Assembly (NCBI RefSeq): GCF_965230805.1
Contig: NZ_OZ246019.1
Coordinates: forward strand, 1,984,001 to 2,048,000
DNA length: 64,000 nt
DNA from: Marinifilum sp965230805
GTDB taxonomy: Bacteria > Bacteroidota > Bacteroidia > Bacteroidales > Marinifilaceae
Direction of reading: 5' to 3'
Within the stretch, counting starts at the first letter, position 1; the number at the start of each line of letters is the position of its first letter. Positions 15,530 through 24,736 of this stretch are shown piece after piece. Made by a program: the position numbers and the translations under genes. The notes under the pieces are model-generated. The model was not told where the DNA came from and searched no databases. It worked only from the letters and a program-made list of their open reading frames with translations.

Positions 15530-18500
15530 TTATTCACTAATTTTTTCAATCTTAATGAAGCTTTCAACACCTTGTTCAATTTCTACTGCCTTTGCTTCGT
15601 TCTCTGCTAATCTTTCTACCAACTCAACACTTACAGCCAAAGTTTGACTTCCAATGTATTCTTTATGAGCAAGAACCGCATCATTGATAGAATCATGCAT
15701 CATAATTTCAAGTTTGATTTTATCAGTTACATCAAAATCACTATCCTTTCTTAAGTTTTGAATTCTGTTGATAAATTCACGCGCTATACCTTCATGTCTC
15801 AACTCATCGGTAATGTTTACGTCCATTGCTACAGTAAGTTTTCCTTCATTGGCAACCAACCATCCCGGAATGTCTTCCGAAATAATTTCCACATCCTCTA
15901 AAGTCAAATCAACATTCTCTTCATTTACAGTGATTGAGTAGTTTCCAGCTTTTTCAAATGCCACGATATCCTCTTGATTCATTTGACCAATAGCAGCGGC
16001 AATTTGCTTCATGATTTTACCATGCTTAGGACCTAAAGTCTTAAAGTTTGGCTTGATTTTCTTTACCAATACACCGGAAGTATCAGTAATAAATTCCATT
16101 TCTTTCACATTTATTTCTGTAAGAATGATATTCTTAACAGCTTCCAGCTGTGGAACCATTGTTTCATCCAAGATAGGAATCATGATCTTTTGCAATGGCT
16201 GACGAACACGGATTTTCACCTTACGGCGCAATCCCAAGGCCATCGAAGAAATCTTCTGAGCCATGTCCATTCTTTCCTCCAATGCCTTATTAATTTCGTC
16301 CTCCTTGTATTTAGGGAAATCAACCAAGTGAACTGATTCTTCAGAATAACGTCCGGTAACAGAATTCAAATCTTTAAACAACTGATCCATATAGAATGGA
16401 GCAATTGGTGATGAAAGAATTGAAATGCTTTCCAAACATTTGTAAAGTGTTTGATAAGCCGAAATTTTATCGGCATTGTACTCACCACCCCAATATCTCT
16501 TGCGACACAAACGAACATACCAGTTCGAAAGGTTTTCGTTTACGAAATTCTGAATGGCTCTACCTGCACGTGTTGGCTCGTAAGCTTCGTAACATTCTTC
16601 AACTTCTTTAATCAAGGAATTAAGAAGAGAAAGAATCCAGCGGTCAATTTCAGGGCGCTCTTCGATTTTGATATCTGCATCTGAATAATTAAATCCATCG
16701 ATGTTAGCGTAAAGCTGGAAGAAGGAGTAAGTATTATACAATGTACCGAAGAACTTACGACGAACTTCTTCAACACCGCCTAAATCAAATTTCAAGTTAT
16801 CCCAAGGCTGAGCATTGGTAATCATGTACCAACGCAAAGGGTCTGAACCATATTTCTCAATGGTTTCGAACGGATCTACAGCATTTCCAAGACGCTTAGA
16901 CATCTTGTTGCCTTTTGCATCCAATACCAATCCGTTAGAAATGATATTTTCGAAAGCAACACCATCGAAACACATGGTCGCAATTGCATGAAGTGTAAAG
17001 AACCAACCACGAGTTTGGTCAACCCCTTCAGCAATAAACTGGGCAGGGAATAATTTATCGAAATTCTCTTTGTTTTCGAATGGATAATGCTGCTGTGCAT
17101 ATGGCATCGCACCTGAATCGAACCAAACATCGATCAAGTCTAATTCGCGAACCAATTTCTTCCCTGAATCAGAAACCAAATAAACGCCATCAACATACGG
17201 ACGGTGCAGGTCGAATTTTTCGTAATTCTCTTTGCTGTTATCTCCTTCTATGTAATCAGCAAGAATATTTTCTGTCATGAAACCAGCTTCGATTGATTTT
17301 TCAATCTCTGCCTTTAATTCAGCAACCGAACCAATACATTTCATTTCTGTGCGATCTTCGCTCACCCAAATAGGCAGTGGAGTTCCCCAGTAACGAGAAC
17401 GAGAAAGGTTCCAGTCTTGCAGATTTTCCAACCATTTTCCGAAACGACCTTCACCGGTTGATTGCGGTTTCCAGTTAATGGTTTTATTTAATTCGATCAT
17501 GCGATCGCGAACATTCGTAGTTTTGATAAACCATGAATCCAATGGATAATACAATACCGGCTTATCAGTTCTCCAACAATGAGGGTAGTTGTGAACATGC
17601 TTTTCAACTTTAAATGCCAAACTGTTCTTTTTTAAATCAACAGCAATATCAACATCTAAAGTAGGATCTTTCTCTGTTAAATTTGGATCGTAGGCGTTTT
17701 TCACAAAACGGCCTGCATACTCAGCATAAGCATCAACATTCACATAGTTTTTCACAAACTCAGGATCCAAATCTTCAATCACGAAAAACTTACCAGTACG
17801 ATCAACCATTGGTTGCATCTTTCCTTCTTTATCGCGAAGAATTAATGGAGAAATATTTGCTGCTTTTGCCACTCTGTCATCATCGGCACCAAAAGTAGGA
17901 GCAATGTGTACAATACCTGTACCATCTTCGGTAGTTACAAAATCACCAAGGATTACACGGAAAGCATCGCCTTCCGGTTTTACCAATGGCATCAATTGCT
18001 CGTAACGGATTCCTTCCAAATCGGTTCCTTTGTGCTCCGAAAGTGTTTTGTAAGTCAAACGCTTGTCACCGGCTTTGTATTCGCCCAACTCAAGACCTTC
18101 ATATTTCTTATTAAAGAAATTGTAGAACAAATCTTTTGCAAGAATCACCACACATGGAATTCCTGTATATGGGTTAAAAGTGCGAACTCTTACATAGTGA
18201 ACCTTAGGACCAACAGCCAACGCAGTGTTCGATGGAAGTGTCCAAGGAGTAGTTGTCCATGCAATAAAGTAAGCATCACAATCAATTCCTTCGTATAAAA
18301 ACTCACTCTTTTCGTCGCGAGCTACTTTAAACATACCAACAGCAGTGGTATCTTTTACATCTTTGTAACATCCTGGCTGGTTTAGCTCGTGAGTTGACAA
18401 ACCAGTACCTGCAGCAGGCGAAAATGGCTGGATTGTATATCCTTTGTAAAGCAAATCTTTCTCGAACAATTGCTTTAATAACCACCAAAGTGTTTCGATA

Positions 18501-18970
18501 TAACGGTTATCGTAAGTGATATAAGGATCTTCCATATTCACCCAGTAACCCATTTTCGAAGTCAAATCCTCCCACTCGCGAGTGTATTTCATTACATTGG
18601 TTCTACAAGCTTCGTTGTATTCATCAACCGAAATCTTGCTACCAATATCTTCTTTTGTAATTCCCAGTTCTTTTTCTACACCCAGTTCAACAGGAAGGCC
18701 ATGTGTATCCCAACCTGCTTTACGATTCACCTGAAAGCCTTTAAGGGTTTTGTAACGACATACAATATCCTTAAGTGCACGAGCCATAACATGGTGAATA
18801 CCCGGCATTCCGTTTGCCGAAGGAGGCCCTTCGTAGAAAACAAATGATGGATGACCTTCACGGGTCTCCAAACTCTTCTCAAAAGTTTTATTTTCTTCCC
18901 AATCTTTTAAGATGTCCTTATTGATCTGTGAAAGATCAAAGTTCTTGTATTCCGGAAATTTCGTGCTCAT
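15530..18970 (-). CDS. ileS: Isoleucyl-tRNA synthetase (long form)
   Basis: Charges tRNA-Ile and edits mischarged valine. The class I HIGH-type motif reads GIHHV in SANGMPGIHHVMARALKD near residue 56, and the KMSKS motif is KMSKRLGNAVDP. The editing (CP1) domain contains the TTTPWTLPSNTALA phrase. The 1146-residue length and the GIHHV form of the HIGH motif suggest the eukaryote-like IleRS class often tied to reduced mupirocin sensitivity; that is an inference from length and motif only. It heads a same-strand run with the dksA-like gene and lspA. A TATATTTG -7 box lies upstream at 19008. Confidence 0.97.
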   Translation of the reverse strand: MSTKFPEYKNFDLSQINKDILKDWEENKTFEKSLETREGHPSFVFYEGPPSANGMPGIHHVMARALKDIVCRYKTLKGFQVNRKAGWDTHGLPVELGVEKELGITKEDIGSKISVDEYNEACRTNVMKYTREWEDLTSKMGYWVNMEDPYITYDNRYIETLWWLLKQLFEKDLLYKGYTIQPFSPAAGTGLSTHELNQPGCYKDVKDTTAVGMFKVARDEKSEFLYEGIDCDAYFIAWTTTPWTLPSNTALAVGPKVHYVRVRTFNPYTGIPCVVILAKDLFYNFFNKKYEGLELGEYKAGDKRLTYKTLSEHKGTDLEGIRYEQLMPLVKPEGDAFRVILGDFVTTEDGTGIVHIAPTFGADDDRVAKAANISPLILRDKEGKMQPMVDRTGKFFVIEDLDPEFVKNYVNVDAYAEYAGRFVKNAYDPNLTEKDPTLDVDIAVDLKKNSLAFKVEKHVHNYPHCWRTDKPVLYYPLDSWFIKTTNVRDRMIELNKTINWKPQSTGEGRFGKWLENLQDWNLSRSRYWGTPLPIWVSEDRTEMKCIGSVAELKAEIEKSIEAGFMTENILADYIEGDNSKENYEKFDLHRPYVDGVYLVSDSGKKLVRELDLIDVWFDSGAMPYAQQHYPFENKENFDKLFPAQFIAEGVDQTRGWFFTLHAIATMCFDGVAFENIISNGLVLDAKGNKMSKRLGNAVDPFETIEKYGSDPLRWYMITNAQPWDNLKFDLGGVEEVRRKFFGTLYNTYSFFQLYANIDGFNYSDADIKIEERPEIDRWILSLLNSLIKEVEECYEAYEPTRAGRAIQNFVNENLSNWYVRLCRKRYWGGEYNADKISAYQTLYKCLESISILSSPIAPFYMDQLFKDLNSVTGRYSEESVHLVDFPKYKEDEINKALEERMDMAQKISSMALGLRRKVKIRVRQPLQKIMIPILDETMVPQLEAVKNIILTEINVKEMEFITDTSGVLVKKIKPNFKTLGPKHGKIMKQIAAAIGQMNQEDIVAFEKAGNYSITVNEENVDLTLEDVEIISEDIPGWLVANEGKLTVAMDVNITDELRHEGIAREFINRIQNLRKDSDFDVTDKIKLEIMMHDSINDAVLAHKEYIGSQTLAVSVELVERLAENEAKAVEIEQGVESFIKIEKISE

Positions 18971-19007
18971 TTATATGAATTTAATCTTGTATTTTCTAAA
19001 AAGTTTA

Positions 19008-19015
19008 CAAATATA
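19008..19015 (-). promoter_or_regulatory. Possible ileS -7 box
   Basis: TATATTTG on the minus strand, 38 bp upstream of the ileS start codon, matches TAnnTTTG. No good -33 TTTG at standard spacing was found. Confidence 0.4.
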
Positions 19016-19174
19016 GAAAAAATACAAAAGCGAATACTCATATTTCCAGTATATTGAAAGCCTTAACAGATTTTTAATCAGCATACCACTCATACCAATT
19101 TCTAACATTTTTTTTACAGATTATAATTCGAAATTATTAGATATATTTAGCTTTAAATTTTAAATCAAAATACA

Positions 19175-19585
19175 ATGGCTACTATAAAATCAAAATATTT
19201 GGGAGATTTAAGAACCGAATGTGTTCACTTACAATCAGGAAACAAAATTTTTACCGATGCGCCCACCGATAACCAAGGAAAAGGAGAAGCTTTTTCGCCA
19301 ACCGATTTATTGGCAACTTCGTTAGGATCATGCATCATGACCATTATGGGGATTGTGGCTCGCGATAATGATATCGATATTGTAGGTACTGAACTGGACA
19401 TTACCAAAATAATGGCTAGCGATCCGCGAAGAGTATCGGAAGTGATTGTAGAATTCAATTTCCCGGATAAGGAATATACCGACGAAGAAAAAAAGATTAT
19501 TGAATCGGTTGCCGGAACCAGCCCGGTTCCTTTAAGTGTGCATTACAACTTGAAGCAAAGCATTAAAATGAATTGGGTGAAATAA
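19175..19585 (+). CDS. OsmC-family protein
   Basis: A 136-residue member of the OsmC/Ohr superfamily. The family signature is AFSPTDLLATSLGSCIMTIMG, with the single reactive-type Cys in GSCIMT. The second Cys of classical Ohr peroxidases (in a VC motif) is absent, so a peroxidase role is not assured. The C-terminus CPVH is replaced by SPVPLSVHYNLKQ, as in the YhfA-like branch. It is divergent from ileS and probably monocistronic. Confidence 0.88.
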   Translation: MATIKSKYLGDLRTECVHLQSGNKIFTDAPTDNQGKGEAFSPTDLLATSLGSCIMTIMGIVARDNDIDIVGTELDITKIMASDPRRVSEVIVEFNFPDKEYTDEEKKIIESVAGTSPVPLSVHYNLKQSIKMNWVK

Positions 19586-19599
19586 GACACAATAGATAA

Positions 19600-19671
19600 A
19601 ACGCAAAGGCACAAAGGCGCAAAGATATATTTTCTTCGTTGCGCCTTAGCGTCATAGCAACTTAGCGTTTA
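19600..19671. repeat. ACGCAAAGG-type inverted repeat
   Basis: AACGCAAAGGCACAAAGGCG on the left and GCGCCTTAGCG ... TTAGCGTTT on the right form a long imperfect hairpin between the OsmC gene and the epimerase gene. Similar low-complexity hairpins are widespread in Bacteroidota intergenic DNA. It could act as a weak terminator for osmC. Confidence 0.6.
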
Positions 19672-19694
19672 AAGACTCATTAACTAATTAAACC

Positions 19695-20720
19695 ATGATT
19701 CTAGTTACCGGAGGAACAGGTCTTGTAGGTTCTCATTTACTTTTTGATTTGGTATCGAAAGGCAAAAAAGTACGTGCTTTAAAAAGATCGGGCAGTAATA
19801 CTGAATTGGTTCGAAAAACTTTTTCGTTCTACTCGCATAAAGCTGATGATTTATTCAATTCGATTGAATGGTTTGAGGGAGACATGTTGGATCCTGATTC
19901 CCTGGACAAAGCTTTGGTAGGCATTGAAGAGGTATATCATTGTGCAGCTTTGGTTTCTTTTAAGAAAGAAGACAGGAAAAACCTTCTAGACATTAATGTT
20001 GAGGGTACCCGCAATCTGGTAAACGCTTGTATAGAATTCAAAATCCGTAAGTTTTGTATGGTAAGTTCCACAGCTGCTTTGGGAACTCCCGAAGAAGGAG
20101 AAGATCTAGTTAACGAAACAACGCCATGGAGCCCTGAAGATAAACGTTCGGGTTACTCGCTCAGCAAATTTAATTCGGAACTGGAAGTGTGGCGTGGAAT
20201 AGAAGAAGGCTTAAATGCAGTAATTGTGAATCCATCTATTATTTTGGGTCCGGGACAATGGGACAAGGGCAGCTCGCAATTATTTAATACGGTTGCCAAT
20301 GGTTTAAAGTATTTTACCAGGGGAATTACCGGTTATGTTGATGTTAGGGATGTGAGCAAAGCTATGATTAAATTGATGGAAAGTGATATTGTGAACGAAC
20401 GCTTTGTTTTAAATGGCGACAACTGCACTTATGAATTCATATTTAAGACCATCGCAAAAAACATTGGTACTAAAGGACCTACAAAATATGCTTCGCATAA
20501 GATGACTGAAGTTGGATGGCGTTTGGCATATCTGAAAAAGATATTTTTATTGAAACCTGCAAGTTTCACAAAAGAAACAGCACGGGCATCGCACAATATC
20601 AGAAGGTTTTCGAACCAAAAAATAAAAGATGCTCTTAATTTTGAGTTTATTGATATCGAAAAAAGCATAAAGGATACGGTGCAGCACTATCCAATCCAAG
20701 CAAAAATCTCAAAGAATTAA
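19695..20720 (+). CDS. NAD-dependent epimerase/dehydratase (extended SDR)
   Basis: 341 residues with the N-terminal Rossmann motif ILVTGGTGLVGSHL. The catalytic tetrad includes VSSTAALG and YSLSKFNSE (YxxxK near residue 154). The protein resembles the dihydroflavonol-4-reductase / 3-beta-HSD-like branch of nucleoside-diphosphate-sugar epimerases. The substrate cannot be told from sequence. It stands alone 109 bp after the OsmC gene, across a hairpin repeat, so cotranscription is possible but weakly supported. Confidence 0.85.
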   Translation: MILVTGGTGLVGSHLLFDLVSKGKKVRALKRSGSNTELVRKTFSFYSHKADDLFNSIEWFEGDMLDPDSLDKALVGIEEVYHCAALVSFKKEDRKNLLDINVEGTRNLVNACIEFKIRKFCMVSSTAALGTPEEGEDLVNETTPWSPEDKRSGYSLSKFNSELEVWRGIEEGLNAVIVNPSIILGPGQWDKGSSQLFNTVANGLKYFTRGITGYVDVRDVSKAMIKLMESDIVNERFVLNGDNCTYEFIFKTIAKNIGTKGPTKYASHKMTEVGWRLAYLKKIFLLKPASFTKETARASHNIRRFSNQKIKDALNFEFIDIEKSIKDTVQHYPIQAKISKN

Positions 20721-20821
20721 GGCAGTAAAAACGCAAGATATTGGGTATGGCTTAGATTTTATTGGTTGAAGAAAAAGTAATTGTAGAAAATTTACTTCCT
20801 TTTCATTTTGCTTAACAATTA

Positions 20822-20965
20822 ACCAGAGTGTGACTAAAAATATTGTGGCAGTTTGCACTGATTTTGAGTAGAAATATTCTAAAATTACCTAAGGAATATC
20901 GGGATATTGCCAGGATATTTAAGCCAAAAGCAATTAAATTCTTCGAAAATTATTTTCGATAAAAC
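20822..20965. repeat. Decayed relative of the MITE-like element
   Basis: About 85 bp (GCAGTTTGCACTGATTTTGA through AAGGAATATCGGGATATT) align with the left third of the MITE-like element, with many changes. The terminal repeats are not recognisable, apart from a vague AGAGTGTGAC. It probably represents an old degraded copy downstream of the epimerase gene. Confidence 0.55.
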
Positions 20966-21010
20966 TTTGCCTTATTTGCGAATAAACGTTTATGGGCTTT
21001 AGGTGAAAAT

Positions 21011-21322
21011 TTATTTTCCCCCCAGCATTCTAATCACAGTCTTCAAAGTTTCATTTTCAGCTTTTAATGCTTCTTTTTCTTCATCTTTAAAAGCTTCCGA
21101 ATCGTTATCCATATTCATCTGGTCGGCCAATATCTGAAAGAAGTTTGTATTTAAAATCCTGCAAATTTCACGCAATCGATCTACCTGTATGGTATTTCTA
21201 CTCAATAGATAATAGGTTGTTGATACACTTAATCCCAATTTACGAGCCAAGTCGGGTGGTCGCATCCCGTGTCTCTTCATTTCTTTTAAGATGATCTCGT
21301 TTATAGGATTCTTTTTACTCAT
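21011..21322 (-). CDS. XRE-family transcriptional regulator
   Basis: A 103-residue protein with a Cro/C1-type helix-turn-helix in residues 8-62 (RPPDLARKLGLSVSTTYYLL). The acidic linker and C-terminal coiled coil (EEKEALKAENETLKTVIRML) probably dimerise it. It stands alone. The target is unknown. Similar short HTH-plus-coiled-coil proteins are common in Bacteroidota. Confidence 0.8.
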   Translation of the reverse strand: MSKKNPINEIILKEMKRHGMRPPDLARKLGLSVSTTYYLLSRNTIQVDRLREICRILNTNFFQILADQMNMDNDSEAFKDEEKEALKAENETLKTVIRMLGGK

Positions 21323-21589
21323 TTTAGGATCGATTTTAATGGATTTAGCTTTGAATTACATATAAATTTAATATATTTTCTACGATTTTTTAGTAGATAT
21401 TAATGATTAATTCTTCATTTTTGATGAATTAATATTGATTTATGAATATTTATACATCATTTTCATAGATATTTTCGAGAATCTTCCAAATTAATGAATG
21501 AATTTCAAGAATTTATCTATTATTTTATCGAAAAAATCTTTACACATCGAGCTTATTGCTTGTCTTATCAATCTTATAAGCAAGAAAAA

Positions 21590-21613
21590 AAGCCATCCCG
21601 AAAGGAATGGCTT
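21590..21613 (-). terminator. Terminator after metK
   Basis: AAGCCATCCC and GGAATGGCTT form a stem with a GAAA-type loop. On the minus strand a run of T follows. The decayed repeat at 21645 sits between metK and this hairpin. Confidence 0.75.
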
Positions 21614-21644
21614 CTCAAAATATTTTGTGATTCTCTTTATAAAC

Positions 21645-21770
21645 TAACGTGAGTTCGACCAAAGATATTCGCCATAAAAAGTCAGATTTATTCAAAATTT
21701 GCTTTAAAATATCGGAAAGCATATCGGGATATTTTTAAAGAATTTAACTGCTTTTAAGTAGAAATCAGGC
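21645..21770. repeat. Partial MITE-like remnant
   Basis: TAACGTGAGTTCGACC at about 21645 matches the terminal repeat of the MITE-like element. The interior has only scattered similarity (CATATCGGGATATTT, TTTTAAGTAGAAAT), and no second terminus is recognisable. It ends directly at the metK stop codon. Confidence 0.5.
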
Positions 21771-23027
21771 TTATATGTTAAAAGCTTCTTTTACTTTCTC
21801 AACATAGTCGAGTTTTTCCCAAGTAAACAATTCAACTTCTTTTACGATATTATCGAAATATGGCGATTCGAATTCTTTGCTAACGACTCTTGGGGTACGT
21901 CCCATATGCCCATATGCGGCAGACTCTTCGTAAATTGGGTTACGCAGTTTTAAGCGTTGCTCGATTGCTGCCGGACGAAGGTCGAAAAGTTCTTTTACCT
22001 TTTCAGCAATTTCACCATCGCTTAATTCTACATTCTTCTTCCCGTAAGTATCCACGTAAATTCCTACCGGTTCGGCAACGCCAATAGCATACGAAAGTTG
22101 AACCAAAATTTCATCGGCCACCCCGGCTGCTACCATATTTTTTGCAATATGGCGCGAAGCATAAGCTGCCGAACGGTCTACTTTCGAGGGATCTTTACCT
22201 GAAAAAGCACCACCTCCGTGAGCACCCTTACCACCGTAAGTATCAACAATAATCTTACGACCTGTTAATCCTGTATCACCATGAGGACCACCAATCACAA
22301 ATTTACCCGTTGGGTTTACATGCAAAATGAACTCATCATCGAAAAGCGCCTGAACCCTTTCCGGTAATTGTTTTACGATACGAGGAATTAGAATATTGCG
22401 AACATCGCTCTTGATTTTCGCCAACATTTCTTCATCATTCGGACCAAAATCGTCATGCTGAGTTGATACTACGATTGTATGAACCCTTTCAGGAGTATCC
22501 TGATCGTTGTATTGAATGGTAACCTGTGATTTTGAATCAGGACGCAGATAAGTCATTTCCTTGCCTTCGCGACGAATAGAAGCCAATTCAACCAACAAAC
22601 GATGCGACAATTCCAAGGACAAGGGCATGTAATTATCGGTTTCCTTAGAGGCATAACCGAACATCATGCCTTGGTCACCAGCACCTTGAGTCATTGGATC
22701 TTCGCGATCCACACCACGGTTGATATCATCTGATTGTTCGTGAAGTGCATTTAAAACACCACAAGATGATCCATCGAACATGTATTCGCTTTTTGTGTAC
22801 CCAATGCGGTTGATTACCTTACGAGCAGTTTCTTGAATATCAATATAAGTTTTGGTTTTTACCTCACCGGCAATTACTACCTGACCGGTAGTTACCAAAG
22901 TTTCTACTGCAACTTTCGAATTCGCATCAAAAGCCAGTAATTTATCCAAAATGGCATCTGAAATCTGATCAGATACTTTATCTGGATGCCCTTCAGAAAC
23001 AGATTCTGATGTAAATAAATATCCCAT
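21771..23027 (-). CDS. metK: S-adenosylmethionine synthetase
   Basis: Makes S-adenosylmethionine from methionine and ATP. The 418-residue product has the family motifs SEGHPDKVSDQISD at the N-terminus, GAGDQGMMFGYA in the centre and the GGGAFSGKDPSKVDRS loop. Length is slightly above the E. coli enzyme, as is usual in Bacteroidota. It is monocistronic, with a terminator at 21590. I looked for a SAM riboswitch in the upstream 600 bp and did not recognise one by eye. Confidence 0.97.
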   Translation of the reverse strand: MGYLFTSESVSEGHPDKVSDQISDAILDKLLAFDANSKVAVETLVTTGQVVIAGEVKTKTYIDIQETARKVINRIGYTKSEYMFDGSSCGVLNALHEQSDDINRGVDREDPMTQGAGDQGMMFGYASKETDNYMPLSLELSHRLLVELASIRREGKEMTYLRPDSKSQVTIQYNDQDTPERVHTIVVSTQHDDFGPNDEEMLAKIKSDVRNILIPRIVKQLPERVQALFDDEFILHVNPTGKFVIGGPHGDTGLTGRKIIVDTYGGKGAHGGGAFSGKDPSKVDRSAAYASRHIAKNMVAAGVADEILVQLSYAIGVAEPVGIYVDTYGKKNVELSDGEIAEKVKELFDLRPAAIEQRLKLRNPIYEESAAYGHMGRTPRVVSKEFESPYFDNIVKEVELFTWEKLDYVEKVKEAFNI

Positions 23028-23032
23028 ACTAT

Positions 23033-23142
23033 TTTAAGTTTAAAGTATTTAAAGTGCCTAAAGTTTAAAGTACAAACCAATAGATATAACCTATAAAGCT
23101 TATCAACTTTAAGTACTTGTAACTTAAAGTACTTAAGTACTA
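23033..23142. repeat. AAAGT / ACTTT repeat cluster upstream of metK
   Basis: Repeated TTTAAAGTA and AAAGT units on the left (23037-23074) face ACTTTAAGTACTT and AACTTAAAGTACTTAAGTAC on the right, giving several possible hairpins. A related stretch occurs upstream of gldA at 24567-24606. The cluster lies in the region expected to hold the metK promoter. Confidence 0.5.
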
Positions 23143-23554
23143 TTATTAAAAAATACGGGAAAGTAATTGGTTGTTGTATTAACGCAGAAAAAGGATAATA
23201 ACACCATTTAGCATTTTTTTCTGTGGTTGCAAGCAGCCAAATCTTTCCACTTAATTCTCCGCAAAGGAAAACAATATTTCCGAAAGAAACAATATGACAA
23301 CAAGAGTTTTTAAAGCTTTTTAACAATTTGGAATGCTAATAACGAGGTGTTTTCAGAGTGAAAAAGACTGCAAAGTCTTATTCCTATTGATTTAACTACA
23401 AATTATACTGATTTTTATTATCGAACTAAAATTGAAACAAAGCACGAAGAAGATATTATGTCTTGATAATCTATTTTCTGAAACTAAGAATCCTTTTAAT
23501 TCAATTAATCTAAGATCCGGAATTAAAAATTTCGGTGGTAATTTTAATCTTATT

Positions 23555-23655
23555 CCACCACAGAGAGCACGGAGGTACACAGAGAAATACCTTAGTTTAA
23601 AATACTCCTCCAATCTATATTTAATCCTCTGTGTTTGGCTGTGTTCATCGGTGCA
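23555..23655. repeat. CACAGAG-type inverted repeat
   Basis: CCACAGAGAGCACGGAGG and ACACAGAGAAATACC are mirrored by CCTCTGTGTTTGGCTGTG on the right, giving a long imperfect hairpin just downstream of gldA. This repeat type recurs between genes in many Bacteroidota. The rest of 23028-23659 shows no gene. Confidence 0.6.
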
Positions 23656-23659
23656 TAAT

Positions 23660-24559
23660 CTATCTGGTTAGTTTATGGAACAAGTCTTCCAGCCTTTGAG
23701 TTTGGCTCTTCATTTCGAGAAGTTCCCACTTGTTTTTCACAGCCATTTGAAATATTTCTTTACGGATATCTTCTGAGCTAGAAATACCAAACCGATTATC
23801 TCCCAAAGCAATTACCTCTTTAATCCCTTTGTGTTGATTTAGGATCTCCAGTGAAATCTCACTCGCAAATTCCACTTCAATTATCTTTGAAGACAATTCG
23901 GAGCTTAGGTTTTCGATCTTTTTATCTGCAACCAAAGTACCTTTGCTGATGATTAATGCTCGCTCGCAACAGGCTTCCACTTCTTGCATAATATGAGTAG
24001 AAAGCATTACCGTTTTTTGCTTACCAATTTCCTGAATCAAATTTCTGATCTCGACTAATTGATTGGGATCCAAACCTGTAGTTGGTTCATCCAAAATCAC
24101 AACCTTAGGATCATGTATCAAAGCCTGTGCAATTCCTACCCTTTGTCGGTATCCTTTCGAAAGCGCACCAATTTTCTTGTTCTGTTCCAAGCCTAAGCCA
24201 GTCAGATCAATCATCTCGGCAATTCTAGTTTTTTTCGATTTTCCCAATTTGTAAATAGAGGCTACATGATCGAGATATTCTTTCACGTACATTTCCAGGT
24301 AAAGCGGGTTATGCTCTGGCAGATAACCAATTTGTCTTCGCACCTCCAAAGAATGCTTCTCTATATTCAATCCATTTACTTCAACCAAACCGCAAGATTG
24401 TGGTACAAAACCAGTAATAATCTTCATCATTGTTGATTTTCCCGCCCCATTGGGACCTAAAAACCCAACCACTTCGCCTTTCTGAATGTCAAAACTAACA
24501 TGCTTAAGTGCTTTTTGTTTTCCGTATCGTTTGCTTACTTCCTGAACCCTAATCGACAT
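23660..24559 (-). CDS. gldA: ABC transporter ATPase, GldA-type
   Basis: Nucleotide-binding subunit of an ABC exporter, 299 residues. Walker A is GPNGAGKST, the signature is LSKGYRQRVGIAQAL, and Walker B is VVILDEPTTGLDPN, with H-loop LSTHIMQEVEA. The N-terminus (MSIRVQEVSKRYGKQKALKHVSF) and overall pattern match GldA, the ATPase linked to gliding motility in Bacteroidota. The permease partners (GldF, GldG) are not in the window, so the name rests on resemblance only. Confidence 0.8.
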   Translation of the reverse strand: MSIRVQEVSKRYGKQKALKHVSFDIQKGEVVGFLGPNGAGKSTMMKIITGFVPQSCGLVEVNGLNIEKHSLEVRRQIGYLPEHNPLYLEMYVKEYLDHVASIYKLGKSKKTRIAEMIDLTGLGLEQNKKIGALSKGYRQRVGIAQALIHDPKVVILDEPTTGLDPNQLVEIRNLIQEIGKQKTVMLSTHIMQEVEACCERALIISKGTLVADKKIENLSSELSSKIIEVEFASEISLEILNQHKGIKEVIALGDNRFGISSSEDIRKEIFQMAVKNKWELLEMKSQTQRLEDLFHKLTR

Positions 24560-24705
24560 TTTTTTTAGTATTTAAAGTACTTCGAGTTATCAGTACTCAA
24601 AGTTAATAGTGCACAATATGTTGTGAATTTAATAAATCTGCAATTCTTTTTCCTGAGTAAATCGTAATTCATAATTCGTAATTAACAATTCATAATTGAA
24701 TTAAC

Positions 24706-24713
24706 TACCTTTG
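24706..24713 (+). promoter_or_regulatory. Possible ispG -7 box
   Basis: TACCTTTG matches TAnnTTTG and ends 23 bp before the ispG start codon. No good -33 element at 19-21 bp spacing is seen. Confidence 0.4.
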
Positions 24714-24736
24714 TTTCTCAATTCAAATCAATAACC

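Noticed and set aside
23028..23400. SAM riboswitch upstream of metK
   Set aside because: I could not draw a SAM-I or SAM-II core by eye. Only AAAGT-type repeats are seen. A covariance-model search would settle it.
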